From Modestobacter italicus (GTDB taxonomy: Bacteria > Actinomycetota > Actinomycetes > Mycobacteriales > Geodermatophilaceae), in NCBI RefSeq assembly GCF_019799965.1, contig NZ_JABGCJ010000001.1, positions 62,001 to 126,000 on the forward strand: 64,000 bases of DNA. Direction: 5' to 3'. A program made the position numbers and the translations under genes. The notes under the pieces are model-generated. The model saw nothing but the letters and a program-made list of their open reading frames with translations. It was not told the DNA's origin and did not search any database. Below, in pieces: positions 19,518-27,987 of the stretch. Position 1 is the first letter of the stretch. Each line of letters opens with the position of its first letter.

Positions 19518-21494
19518 GTGCCCGCACCACGCACGCAGGCCGCGACCCCGCGACCGCGCAGCGGGTCCACCGCCTCGACACCGGCCCGACGTCCGGCCGC
19601 TCAGCCCCGCACCGGCGCACCCCGTGCCGGTACCGCACGCACGCCGGGAGCCCGGACCGGAGCACCCCGCGCGCAGGCCCCGCGTGCCGGCACCCCTCGT
19701 ACCGCTGCACCCCGCACCGGCCAGCGCCCCGCCCCGCGGCGTGGTGCGCCCGCCCGCCGCCGTCCGCCCGCCGGCCGCCGGCCCGCCGCCCGGCGCACCC
19801 GCCCCCCGGGAGCCGCCCGGCTGTGGTGGTCCCGGCTCGCCGTCGTCGGTGGCGCGACCCTCGCCCTGGTCAGCGTGCTCGCCGCCTTCGCCCAGCCGCC
19901 GACCGAGGCAGGTCAGGTGCCTCGATCGGCCAGCGCCGCCGGCCAGGCCCAGCTGACCTCGGCCACCCTGACGGCCGCGGCCACCCGCTACCGCGCCGCC
20001 CTCGCCGAGGCGACCGGCTTCGAGGCGCAGGCCCGCCAGGCGCGTGAGGCCGGCACCACCGCCCTCGCCGCCGCGGCCGCCGAGCGCGCCCTGGTGGGCG
20101 AGCACGCGGCCACCGCCTACCAGCGCAACCCCGCCGAGCGCTGGCCACTCGCCCAGCTGTCGCTGCACGCCCCCGAGGCGACCGCCGACGTGCTGCACGC
20201 CCAGGGCCTCGCCGAGCAGCTCACCGCCGACCGGGACGCCGAGGTGGCGCGCGCCGCCGTGGCCGCCGTGCGGGCGGCCGAGCAGATCGACGCCGCCGAC
20301 GCCGCCGACGCCCTCGCCGCCGACGCGCACCGCCGGGCCGAGGGCGTGCTGACCGAGATCCGCGCCGTGGTCGCCGACCTCGACCCGGCGGTCAGCGCTC
20401 AGTGGGCGGCATCCGGCACCAGCCCGAGCGCCGCCGGTCAGGACGCCGCCAACGCCGCCGCGCTGGCCGGGTGGCAGGACCACCTGGCCCAGCTGACGCT
20501 GGCCGGCATCACCCCGCCGCCGGCCGCCGAGCTCGCCGACCCGACCGACCTGCCCCTCGGGCTGGCCGCGCTGCGCGACGCGACGGGCACCCCGGTCCCC
20601 GGGGTGGCCACCACCTACGTCGCCGGGCGGACGCTGACCGTGCTCCCCGCCGAGACGGTCGCCGCGGTCAGCGCCGCGTTCGCTCAGCTCGGCAAGCCCT
20701 ACCTGGCCGACCGGACCGGACCGGACGGGTACGGCTGCGCCGGTCTCGTCGCGGCCGCGTGGACCCAGGGCGGCCTCGGCCTCCCCAGCGACCTCGCCGG
20801 CCAGTGGGCCCAGGGCACCCCCGTACCGGCCGGGCAGCTGCAGGTCGGCGACCTGGTCTTCAGCACCGACCCGCGCAGCGGCCTGGACGACGTCGGCATC
20901 TACCTGGGCGGCACCAGCGTGCTGTCCGCCTCCGCCGACCGCCGGCAGGTCGCGGTCCGCGAGCTGGCCGACCTGCACAGCGCCGTCCGGGTGACCGTGC
21001 CGCCGGCCACGCCGTCCCCGCTGCCGGCCACCGGCCCCTTCCCGGCGACCTGCAGCGCACCGACCCCCGCGCCCGGCGCCACCTCCGCAGCCTGGGGCGG
21101 CTGGTCCAACGGCCAGGTCCCGGCCGACCAGCTGTGCACCATCGGTGGTGGTCACCGGCTGCGCTGCGACGCGGCGGCGGCGTACACGGCCATGTCGGCC
21201 GCCTACCGGACGGCGTTCGGCACCCCGCTGTGCATCACCGACTCCTACCGGTCGCTAGGGGCGCAGGTCGACGCGCACCACCGCAAGCCGAGGATCACCG
21301 CCGTCCCGGGCACCTCCAACCACGGCTGGGGCCTGGCGGTGGACCTGTGCGGGGGGATCAACGTCTTCGGCACCGCGCAGACCGCGTGGATGCAGCTCAA
21401 CGCCGGGTACTACGGCTGGCTGCAGCCGGACTGGGCGCAGGCCGGCGGGCAGAACCCGGAGCCGTGGCACTGGGAGTACGGCAACCTGACCTGA
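19518..21494 (+). CDS. Two-domain cell-wall protein: NlpC/P60-like (degenerate) plus M15 peptidase
   Basis: 658 residues from a GTG at 19518 preceded by AGGGGGGGA. A very Arg/Pro/Thr-rich cytoplasmic leader (1-100) is followed by a membrane or signal helix (about 105-130), then an Ala-rich coiled coil (150-300). The NlpC/P60 domain (about 380-490) keeps C407 (DGYGCAGLV) but has D458 in GLDDVGIYLG where the catalytic His normally stands. The C-terminal M15-type domain (about 540-658) is intact, with H602 and D609 in SNHGWGLAVDL, and E648 and H651 in EPWHWEY. It probably cuts or binds peptidoglycan outside the membrane. Located just before the flagellar region. Confidence 0.8.
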   Translation: MPAPRTQAATPRPRSGSTASTPARRPAAQPRTGAPRAGTARTPGARTGAPRAQAPRAGTPRTAAPRTGQRPAPRRGAPARRRPPAGRRPAARRTRPPGAARLWWSRLAVVGGATLALVSVLAAFAQPPTEAGQVPRSASAAGQAQLTSATLTAAATRYRAALAEATGFEAQARQAREAGTTALAAAAAERALVGEHAATAYQRNPAERWPLAQLSLHAPEATADVLHAQGLAEQLTADRDAEVARAAVAAVRAAEQIDAADAADALAADAHRRAEGVLTEIRAVVADLDPAVSAQWAASGTSPSAAGQDAANAAALAGWQDHLAQLTLAGITPPPAAELADPTDLPLGLAALRDATGTPVPGVATTYVAGRTLTVLPAETVAAVSAAFAQLGKPYLADRTGPDGYGCAGLVAAAWTQGGLGLPSDLAGQWAQGTPVPAGQLQVGDLVFSTDPRSGLDDVGIYLGGTSVLSASADRRQVAVRELADLHSAVRVTVPPATPSPLPATGPFPATCSAPTPAPGATSAAWGGWSNGQVPADQLCTIGGGHRLRCDAAAAYTAMSAAYRTAFGTPLCITDSYRSLGAQVDAHHRKPRITAVPGTSNHGWGLAVDLCGGINVFGTAQTAWMQLNAGYYGWLQPDWAQAGGQNPEPWHWEYGNLT

Positions 21495-21516
21495 CGGCCC
21501 GGCCGGTCGCGCGCGG

Positions 21517-22278
21517 TCAGGCCCAGCCGAGGTCGGCCAACCGGCGCCAGGGCAGGCTGAGCCAGGCGTCGGTCGCCTCGGCCACCAGCCGCCGGGCCAC
21601 CCCCGCCTCGGCGCAGGCGACCGGGCGGCGCGGGGTGACCACCACGTGCCCGTCCCGGAGCCGGAGGCCGGCCGCGGCCATCTCCGCGAGCAGCTCCTCG
21701 GGGCGGGCGAGGACGGCGGTGTCGACACCGGCCGGCGCGGTGGAGGTCCACAGCGCGACCGGGCCGCGCACCTGCAGCTGCCCGGGCAGCCCCGCGGACC
21801 GGCCGAGCGCGGCCGAGCGGGTCTGGTGCACCAGCGGCAGCGTGGCGGTGCCCGATGGGCGCCACGGGACGACGAGTGCGTCGCGGGCGATGACGACCCG
21901 CCAGCCGAGCGCCGTCTGGGTGCTGTCGGTCCAGTCCAGCACCGCGATGCCCTCGGTGGCGGCGATGCCGTCGGGCACCGGCCGGCGGGCCAGCCACGCG
22001 GCGAGCGCGGTGGCCACCCCGTCGGGGGTCGCCGGCACCCGGGCCCGGGTCATCTCCACGGCCAGCTCGGCCAGCAGCACCCGGGTGCGCCGGCCGGCCT
22101 CCTCCAGCACCAGCATCGGCCCGCGGCCGGTGCCGCCCTGCACGACGAGCTCCAGCCCGGGGGCGACCTGGTCCTCCGCCAGCCGCGCGGCGGCCTCGCG
22201 GAGGTCGGGGACCCGCACCTCGGCGCGGTTGAGCCGCTGGAGGAACCCGGACGGGGGGCCGAAGAGGGCCTCGGTCAC
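21517..22278 (-). CDS. Conserved-looking protein of unknown function (pair member 2)
   Basis: 253 residues from a GTG at 22278 that overlaps the stop of the upstream small gene by four bases. I do not recognise the family. The composition is soluble, with no membrane segment. Readable features are FLQRLNRAEVRVPDLREAAA near the start, a middle section VLDWTDSTQTALGWRVVIAR and a C-terminal helix RRLVAEATDAWLSLPW. Coding pattern and coupling support a real gene. It may act with the small partner. Its 3' end is 22 bases from the convergent M15 gene. Confidence 0.6.
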   Translation of the reverse strand: MTEALFGPPSGFLQRLNRAEVRVPDLREAAARLAEDQVAPGLELVVQGGTGRGPMLVLEEAGRRTRVLLAELAVEMTRARVPATPDGVATALAAWLARRPVPDGIAATEGIAVLDWTDSTQTALGWRVVIARDALVVPWRPSGTATLPLVHQTRSAALGRSAGLPGQLQVRGPVALWTSTAPAGVDTAVLARPEELLAEMAAAGLRLRDGHVVVTPRRPVACAEAGVARRLVAEATDAWLSLPWRRLADLGWA

Positions 22279-22622
22279 GCGCTGCGTCCTCCGGTGAGTG
22301 CGTCCCGGGCGACGGTGGCCAGCCCGGGGAGGGACAGGACGCTGGCCAGCTCGACCGCGGACAGCCGGACGGGGACGACGTCCTCGCCCCAGCCGGTGGC
22401 CTGCCGGACGCGGGACACCGGCGCCGGCCAGACGACCTCGCGGGCGGCGGCCACGTGCAGTTCGGTGAGCACGTCCCCGAGGTGGATGGCGGCGACCGGG
22501 TGGACCGGTCCGTCGTCCAGGGCGGTGCGGACCGCGCGCTCGACCTCGAGCCGGTCGGGGCTGCTGAGCCAGTGCGGCACGAGCACCGCCGTCGCCGGGT
22601 CCTCCGCCGGGGGGACGCTCAT
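22275..22622 (-). CDS. Small protein of unknown function (pair member 1)
   Basis: 115 residues from the ATG at 22622 (MSVPPAEDP); the frame is open further upstream but without a better start. It is translationally coupled to the next gene through a GTGA overlap. No domain is recognised. The N-terminal part, LSSPDRLEVERAVRTALDDG, and the end, SVLSLPGLATVARDALTGG, look helical. It follows the diverged sigma factor gene after a 196-base gap that holds a small palindrome. It could be its target or partner; this is inference. Confidence 0.55.
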   Translation of the reverse strand: MSVPPAEDPATAVLVPHWLSSPDRLEVERAVRTALDDGPVHPVAAIHLGDVLTELHVAAAREVVWPAPVSRVRQATGWGEDVVPVRLSAVELASVLSLPGLATVARDALTGGRSA

Positions 22623-22741
22623 GCCGCCACCTCCGGACAGCCGGTACCCGTGCGCGCCGGCACCGGACGACCACTGCGCCCCGCGGGTCGGCGGCTTGGC
22701 TCCGGTGCGGTCACGAACTGGATATCGGCAGGTTGAGGGCC

Positions 22742-22755
22742 ACATGGACCCATGT
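22742..22755. promoter_or_regulatory. Operator-like palindrome
   Basis: ACATGGACCCATGT has six-base perfect arms, in the gap between the sigma-factor stop and the two-gene unit starting at 22622. Bases next to it (CTCAACC, CCGATATCC on the minus strand) look promoter-like but do not have the spacing of the flagellar promoters. Confidence 0.3.
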
Positions 22756-22818
22756 CACAACCACATTCGCGGCCCTGCGGCACGGCGTCGTCCTGGTTCG
22801 GCGATCGACTGCGGCGGG

Positions 22819-23946
22819 TCAGCCGGCCAGGTCGTCCAGGCGTGCCTTGAGCGCCTGCTCGGCGCGGTCGGCGTGCACGTTCATGTTGCGCACGGACGTG
22901 CCGAGGTCGGCCGACAGCTGCGTCTTCGTCTGCCCGCCCCAGGTGGTGAGGTACCAGGTCGCCCAGCCCAGCACGTTCGGCTGGGCGGCCCGCTGGTCGC
23001 GCCGGGCGGTCGGGTCGGGCGCGCAGGCGGCGGTGAGCGCGTGGGAGAGCAGGGTCTGCTCCGCCTCGCCCATGATCTCGTCGGGCACCTCGGCGCTGTC
23101 GGGCACGACGAACTCCACCGTGTCCGTGCCGCCGTCCAGCGACTGGAGGTTGCGCAGGCCGTTCAGCGTGGCGACGGTCTGGGAGTTGCGGCGGAGGGTG
23201 GCCACGCTCTGGCCCATGTACTCCGCGAGCTCCTTCTCGCTCGGCCGGCGCTGGTGCTCGGCGGTGAAGGCGGCGACCGCCTTCTGCTGCTTGTTCTCGG
23301 TGTCGGCGGCGGTGCGGCCGTAGGCGTTGCGGCCCAGGTCGTGCACCCACTTGGACAGCTGGGTGGCCAGGAAGGCGCCGAAGGGCACCGACTTGGTCTC
23401 GTCGTACTGGCTGACCGCCTTGAGCACCCACTCGGCGACCTGCTGGTCGATGTCGTCGTTGTCGGGCAGGTGCAGTCGGATGGTGCTCATGTTCCGCTGC
23501 AGGCGCTTGAGGCTGACCCGGCAGTAGTGCCGGCACAGGCCGTCGAGGAAGGCCGGGGGCAGGTCACGGGGAGCCCGGCGGCGGACGCCGTTCTCCGGCC
23601 GCAGTCCGACCGTTGCGTAGCCGTGCTCGGCGCACCAGGCGCGGATCAGGCCGGCGAGGGCCTCGGCCGTGCCGGTCTCGCCGTCCACCCGGTACAGGCC
23701 GTCACCCTCGTCGTAGGTCACGGTGACCGCGGCCGGCAGCGCGGCGCGGAAGTCGGCCAGCGGCAGCTCGCGGTCGGTGCGGAAGTGCACCCGGTCCCGC
23801 GGGGTGATCGGGGCGAGCGCCCACCCCTCGGCCTCGCTGAGCCCACCGAAGACCAGGGGCTCGCGGGTGCGGGCACGCTCGTCGGCGGTCTCGGGCTGGG
23901 ACGTCGTGGGGGTGACGGGCTGGGCGACGAGGATGTTCTCGGACAC
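22819..23946 (-). CDS. Diverged sigma-70-family factor with an N-terminal extension
   Basis: 375 residues. The first about 130 residues are not sigma-like and are unrecognised. Region 2 resemblance spans about 150-205: IDQQVAEWVLKAVSQYDETK followed by SVPFGAFLATQLSKWVHDLG, aligning with the core-binding/-10 region of FliA/WhiG-type factors. A region 3-like helix set follows (EHQRRPSEKELAEYMGQSVA, ending NLQSLDGG). The C-terminus has a region 4-like HTH (TKTQLSADLGTSVRNMNVHA). All three parts are weaker than in the canonical FliA at 28172. It lies in the flagellar neighbourhood and may direct an accessory regulon. Confidence 0.65.
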   Translation of the reverse strand: MSENILVAQPVTPTTSQPETADERARTREPLVFGGLSEAEGWALAPITPRDRVHFRTDRELPLADFRAALPAAVTVTYDEGDGLYRVDGETGTAEALAGLIRAWCAEHGYATVGLRPENGVRRRAPRDLPPAFLDGLCRHYCRVSLKRLQRNMSTIRLHLPDNDDIDQQVAEWVLKAVSQYDETKSVPFGAFLATQLSKWVHDLGRNAYGRTAADTENKQQKAVAAFTAEHQRRPSEKELAEYMGQSVATLRRNSQTVATLNGLRNLQSLDGGTDTVEFVVPDSAEVPDEIMGEAEQTLLSHALTAACAPDPTARRDQRAAQPNVLGWATWYLTTWGGQTKTQLSADLGTSVRNMNVHADRAEQALKARLDDLAG

Positions 23947-24002
23947 CGGTCCTCCTGAGGGGAAGTGCAGGTGGGCGGGGTGGCTGGAGCGTGCTCGGAC
24001 GC

Positions 24003-24060
24003 GGCCCCCGTTCGGGGTCCCGGCCCGAGCGTGCGCGGGCTGGGGGAACGGGGGTCCTTC
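24003..24060 (-). repeat. Dispersed 59-bp repeat, copy D
   Basis: Read on the minus strand it starts GAAGGACCCCCGTTCCCCC and ends GAACGGGGGCC, matching copy B (11559-11617) at both ends and in the central CTCGGGCCGGGACCC. It fills the gap between the sigma factor start and the end of the gene at 24062. Confidence 0.7.
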
Positions 24061-24061
24061 G

Positions 24062-24631
24062 TCAGGCGGGGACGGGGACCGCGCGCCGGGTCGCGGCGAC
24101 GGTGTCCATCGGCATGCGGGGGCTGGGGATCCGCGGCATCGGCGAGCGCGGGGCGGGGGTCCGCGGACGCGGCGCGTCGGCGGCCTGCAGCACGCCGGCG
24201 GCGGCGGCGCGCTCGGCCTCGCCGGGCTCGCCGACGTAGACCGGCATGAAGTCGTACAGGTCGGTGAAGAGGCCGTCGACGAAGGCGTAGGCAGCCTGCG
24301 CCTCGTCGGAGAACTTCGCGATCAGCTCACGCGGGCCGAGTTCGACGCCGACGGTGACCCGGACGACGCGGTCGTCGCCGCTGAGGCCGGTCAGGGAGAA
24401 GGGCACCGCGGGGTGCCGGGCGGCCAGCGCGGCCAGCGCGGCCAGACAACGGCGGGTGGCGGGGCGGCGCGGCCGCAGCTGCACGTGGACGACGACCGTC
24501 TCGCTCCACGCCGGCTCGGTGGAGACCTGGTCGAGCGTGTCGACGGTGACGTCGGCGGCCTCGAACAGCTGGAGGTCGTCGGTCAGGTCGACGGTCGCCG
24601 TCGACACCGGTGCGAGTGCGCTGAGTTCCAT
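24062..24631 (-). CDS. Unknown protein between csrA and the diverged sigma factor
   Basis: 189 residues from the ATG at 24631, preceded by GGGGGAGA. No family is recognised. The central part (about 45-125) looks like an alpha/beta fold: SETVVVHVQLRPRRPATRRC, a helix LAALAALAARH, then DDRVVRVTVGVELG. The last about 40 residues form a Pro/Arg repeat (PRTPAPRSPMPRIPSPRMPM). It lies downstream of csrA, close to where fliW sits in many Gram-positives, but it does not look like FliW. It is followed by a copy of the dispersed repeat. Confidence 0.55.
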   Translation of the reverse strand: MELSALAPVSTATVDLTDDLQLFEAADVTVDTLDQVSTEPAWSETVVVHVQLRPRRPATRRCLAALAALAARHPAVPFSLTGLSGDDRVVRVTVGVELGPRELIAKFSDEAQAAYAFVDGLFTDLYDFMPVYVGEPGEAERAAAAGVLQAADAPRPRTPAPRSPMPRIPSPRMPMDTVAATRRAVPVPA

Positions 24632-24692
24632 GTTCGTCTCCCCCTGTAACCGTGTTGCTGTGGGGAGAGACTTGCGCACGATCGATGGGGCC

Positions 24693-24711
24693 GACGGCGA
24701 GACTCGCCGTC
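24693..24711. terminator. Perfect 19-base dyad between csrA and the gene at 24062
   Basis: GACGGCGAG-A-CTCGCCGTC is symmetric around a single base. A one-base loop makes it less ideal as a terminator and more like an operator for the gene starting at 24631 (minus). Either role is possible. Confidence 0.45.
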
Positions 24712-24773
24712 CTGTGACTACTGTGGCTGGGGTGATTAGTGAGTTCTGGACCGGATCGCCCGGCCCGTTGTCA

Positions 24774-25022
24774 CTACTTGCTAGCCGGGGGCTCCGAGGA
24801 TGGTGCGAAAGCTGCCAGGGCGTTGAGCGCGTCGGCTGTCACCTCGGCCGCGAGGCTGTTCGCCTCGGCGATCTGCCGGTAGACCTCCTCGCGGTGGATG
24901 GTCACCTCACGGGGGGCCTTGAAGCCCAGCCGCACGGTGCCACCACGCACCTCGACGACGTAGACCTCGATGTCCTCCCCGATCCGGATGCTCTCGCCGA
25001 CGCTGCGGGTGAGTGTGAGCAC
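24774..25022 (-). CDS. csrA: Carbon storage / flagellin translation regulator CsrA
   Basis: 82 residues from the GTG at 25022, five bases after GGAGGGG. It begins MLTLTRSVGESIRIGEDIEV, the canonical CsrA start, followed by VRLGFKAPREVTIHREEVYR with the RNA-binding Arg in HREEVY. The tail of about 25 residues is Ala-rich. CsrA dimers bind GGA motifs in RNA leaders. The three flagellin leaders here carry such motifs. It lies 142 bases after flgL in the same direction. The antagonist gene fliW, often adjacent in Gram-positives, is not present in the window. Confidence 0.95.
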   Translation of the reverse strand: MLTLTRSVGESIRIGEDIEVYVVEVRGGTVRLGFKAPREVTIHREEVYRQIAEANSLAAEVTADALNALAAFAPSSEPPASK

Positions 25023-25164
25023 TGGTACCCCTCCATGGGTTGCTGTGGCCGTCCGTGGCATCGCCCCGCCGGACGGCGGGGCTGGGCGCGCCCACCCGGG
25101 CGGGCGCGTCCCTGCTCCTTCTTCTCGGCAGGTGCCGCCCGGAACCGGGCGTCCTGCCTGCTGA

Positions 25165-26070
25165 TCAGCGCAGGAAGTCCAGCAGGGTCGGCTGGAGCGC
25201 CTTGGCGGTGGCCCCCAGTGCCGCCTCATAGCCGGTCTGCTGCATCTGCAGGTTCATGATGGTCTTGGCCAGGTCGACGTTCTCGATCGCCGCCGAGCGG
25301 CTGGTCAGCGACAGCTGCAGGTCCTTGTTCACCTGCTGTGCGGTCTCGATCCGGTTGGTGCGCGTGCCGATGTCGGCGGCGGCGGCCAGCATCCGGTCGA
25401 GCGCGACGTCGAGGTCCTCCAGGTGGCCGGCCAGAGCGGCCGGGTCGCTGACCACGTCGGTGGCGATGGCCTGGACGACGGCGAACAGGTCGCCGGCCGC
25501 CGGGTCGCCGAAGGCCTCGGGCCCGGTGATGTCGATCCGCACCGCGTCGGAGTCGGAGACCTGCCGGTTGACCGGGACCACCGGCATGCCACCAGCGCCA
25601 CCGAAGCCGGTGTAGGCGCCCGTGCTGGCGTCGTAGGCGGTCGAGCCGCTGGTGACGCCACCGAAGATCGGCGTGCCCTGCACCGAGGTGTTGGCCAGCC
25701 CGAGCAGGCTCTCCCGGATGCCGGACACCTCGGTGGCGATGGCCACCCGGGACGCCTCGGAGTTGACCCCGTCGTTGAGGCCCTTGACGGTCAGCGCACG
25801 GACGTTCTGCACCTGCTTGATCATGTTCTGCAGGGCGGAGTCGGTGGCGTCGAGCATGCCGATGCCGTCGGTGATGTTGCGGGCGTACTGCGTGGCGCCG
25901 GCGAGCTCCTGGCGCGTCTGCATCGCGGCGTTCGTGCCCGTCGGGTCGTCCGAGGGCTTGTTGATGGTCTTGCCCGACGTCAGCTGCGCCTGCAGCTTGG
26001 CGATGGCCTCCATGTTCCGGTTCAGCCCCTGCAGGCTGGTGACCGCGAGGGAGCGCTGGGTGATCCGCAT
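25165..26070 (-). CDS. flgL: Flagellar hook-associated protein 3 (FlgL)
   Basis: 301 residues. The N-terminal helix MRITQRSLAVTSLQGLNRNM, then LTSGKTINKPSDDPTGTNAA, and C-terminal LDLAKTIMNLQMQQTGYEAA plus LDFLR are diagnostic. It forms the junction between FlgK and the filament and is exported by the flagellar type III system. It starts four bases after flgK, so it is in the flgN-flgK-flgL unit. Length is normal. Confidence 0.95.
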   Translation of the reverse strand: MRITQRSLAVTSLQGLNRNMEAIAKLQAQLTSGKTINKPSDDPTGTNAAMQTRQELAGATQYARNITDGIGMLDATDSALQNMIKQVQNVRALTVKGLNDGVNSEASRVAIATEVSGIRESLLGLANTSVQGTPIFGGVTSGSTAYDASTGAYTGFGGAGGMPVVPVNRQVSDSDAVRIDITGPEAFGDPAAGDLFAVVQAIATDVVSDPAALAGHLEDLDVALDRMLAAAADIGTRTNRIETAQQVNKDLQLSLTSRSAAIENVDLAKTIMNLQMQQTGYEAALGATAKALQPTLLDFLR

Positions 26071-26074
26071 CAGG

Positions 26075-27502
26075 TCACAGCCCCACTCGGCCGGTGCGGT
26101 TTATCAGCACGTCGAGCGTCTCGTCGATCGCCGTGATCATGCGCGCGGCGGCGGAGTAGGCGTGCTGGAACTGCAGCATGTTGGTCATCTCCTCGTCGAT
26201 GTTGACCCCGGAGACCGACTCGCGGGAGGCGTCGACCTGGGCGGCGACCACGGTCTGGGTCTGCAGGTTGCTCGTCGCCACCGACGCCTCGACGCCCAGG
26301 TTCACGATGAGCTGCCGGTAGGCGACGGCCACCCCGTTGCCCGTCTTGGCCATGGCAGCCAGCTTGGTGGCGTTCCCGCCGTCGGCCGAGGCCACCGTGC
26401 CCGCCGGCGCCACCGCGCCGGCGGCGAGCTTGGCCGGGTCAGTGATCCGCAGCCGGAGGTTGGCGGCGGTGATGGTGGTCAGGTCGACCGGCAGGGTGCC
26501 CGACCCGTCGTCGAACATCGGCTCCCCGGCGACCCCGTTCTGGTCGAAGCCGGCCACGTGCGCGGCGTTGACCTCGGTGGCCAGCTGCACCGCGACGGCG
26601 TCCAGCTGCGCCTGGTACTTGGGGATCGTGTCGGTCAGCGCGGTCAGCGAGCCACCGGCGGTGCCGCCGACGGCCAGCCGCGTGCCACCCGGGTCGGTGA
26701 CGAAGGCCGGGTTGCCCACCGCGGCCTCCGACGGCACCTCGGTGCCGACGACCTTGATGCCGAGAGTCGAGCCGCCGGAGACGATCTGGGCGCCGGCGAC
26801 GACCACGTTGACCTGGCCGTCGTCGCCCGGGGTGACGGTGGCACCGATCGAGGCCGCCAGCTCCATCACCAGGACGTCGCGCTTGTCGGCGAGCTCGTTG
26901 GAGGGCAGCCCGGACTGGGTCGCCCGCCTGATGGCCGTGTTGAGCTCGGCGATCGACTGCGCCTTGGCGTTCACGTCGGTGGCCAGGGTGTCCAGGCTGT
27001 CCCGGGTCTGGGTCCACTGCTTGTCCAGGTTGGAGCTGGTCGTGTGCAGCTCCGCCACCAGGGTGGCGGTCTTCTGCAGCACCGCGGTACGGCCGCCGCT
27101 CTCGGCCGGCTTGTTGGCCACGTCGCCCCAGGCGGTGAAGACGCCGGTGAGCTTGGCGGCGATGCCGGTCTCGCCCGGCTCACGGAAGGCCTGCTCGATC
27201 TGGGCCAGGGTGCTGTCCTTGACGGTCATCCGCGCGGTCTCGGCGCTCTCGATCTGCGCCCGGCCCTCGAGGAAGGCGTCGCGGATGCGGGTGACCTTGT
27301 CGGCGTTGACGCCCTGGCCGATCCCGTTGCTGACCGCGTAGGTCGCGGGCACCACGTTGCCACCGACCGACTGCAGCTCGGCGCGCTGGCGGGAGTAGCC
27401 GGCGGTGTTGACGTTGGCGATGTTCTGACCGGTGACGTCGAGCCCGCGCTGCTGGGCCCACAGGGCCGTCGTCGCGGTGTTCAGACCGGAGAAGGTGCTC
27501 AC
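26075..27502 (-). CDS. flgK: Flagellar hook-associated protein 1 (FlgK)
   Basis: 475 residues from the GTG at 27502, which overlaps the flgN stop by four bases. The rod/hook N-terminal motif LDVTGQNIANVNTAGYSRQ and the C-terminal SVSGVNIDEEMTNMLQFQHA, then YSAAARMITAIDETLDVLIN, are canonical. It joins hook and filament. Somewhat shorter than enterobacterial FlgK, as is common in Gram-positives. Confidence 0.96.
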   Translation of the reverse strand: MSTFSGLNTATTALWAQQRGLDVTGQNIANVNTAGYSRQRAELQSVGGNVVPATYAVSNGIGQGVNADKVTRIRDAFLEGRAQIESAETARMTVKDSTLAQIEQAFREPGETGIAAKLTGVFTAWGDVANKPAESGGRTAVLQKTATLVAELHTTSSNLDKQWTQTRDSLDTLATDVNAKAQSIAELNTAIRRATQSGLPSNELADKRDVLVMELAASIGATVTPGDDGQVNVVVAGAQIVSGGSTLGIKVVGTEVPSEAAVGNPAFVTDPGGTRLAVGGTAGGSLTALTDTIPKYQAQLDAVAVQLATEVNAAHVAGFDQNGVAGEPMFDDGSGTLPVDLTTITAANLRLRITDPAKLAAGAVAPAGTVASADGGNATKLAAMAKTGNGVAVAYRQLIVNLGVEASVATSNLQTQTVVAAQVDASRESVSGVNIDEEMTNMLQFQHAYSAAARMITAIDETLDVLINRTGRVGL

Positions 27503-27987
27503 AGGGCGCCGTCCAGGGTGACCGAGCGGTAGGCGTTGCCGGAGGCCCGGCCCGCCTGGGTGTAGGTGCCGGCCGTGGTGGTCGGACCGGATGAGGTCAG
27601 CGCGTCGTTGATGACCGACAGGCCGCTCTCGATGAGCTCCTTGTTGGCGTCGGACAGACCCCGGAGTTCCGTCACGAGCACCAACAGGGCCTCGTGGTGC
27701 TTGGTGTACAGGTCGTCCCAGGGGGCCGGAGCTGCGTCGGCGAGCTGCCGCAGCGAAGGGTTGGCCTCCAGGCCGAGCCGGCCGGCGATCTGCTCGGTGG
27801 CCGCCGCACGCTCGAGCTCGAGCGTGCGCAGCTGCTCCAGCACGACCTCGATCTCGTGGGCGATGCGGGCCAGCCACCGGCTCTTGCCGGTGAGGATGAG
27901 GTACTGCTTCTCCTCGGCCTTGAAGAGCAGGAGGTCGAGCAGTTCCTGCTCTCGCCAGAGCAACGTCGACAGGTGCTGGTGGTCCAT
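27499..27987 (-). CDS. flgN: FlgN-type export chaperone
   Basis: 162 residues from the ATG at 27987. It is almost entirely helical (LSTLLWREQELLDLLLFKAE, VVLEQLRTLELERAAATEQI), with the N-rich end typical of FlgN (SDANKELIESGLSVINDAL). It is coupled to flgK, its expected client; FlgN chaperones FlgK and FlgL to the export gate. It is divergent from fliA with a 184-base gap. The assignment rests on helical profile plus context more than on invariant motifs. Confidence 0.85.
   Translation of the reverse strand: MDHQHLSTLLWREQELLDLLLFKAEEKQYLILTGKSRWLARIAHEIEVVLEQLRTLELERAAATEQIAGRLGLEANPSLRQLADAAPAPWDDLYTKHHEALLVLVTELRGLSDANKELIESGLSVINDALTSSGPTTTAGTYTQAGRASGNAYRSVTLDGAL

Noticed and set aside
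24062-24631. FliW
   Set aside because: Position fits, but there is no FliW-like beta-barrel pattern and the C-terminus is a Pro/Arg repeat. Left as unknown.
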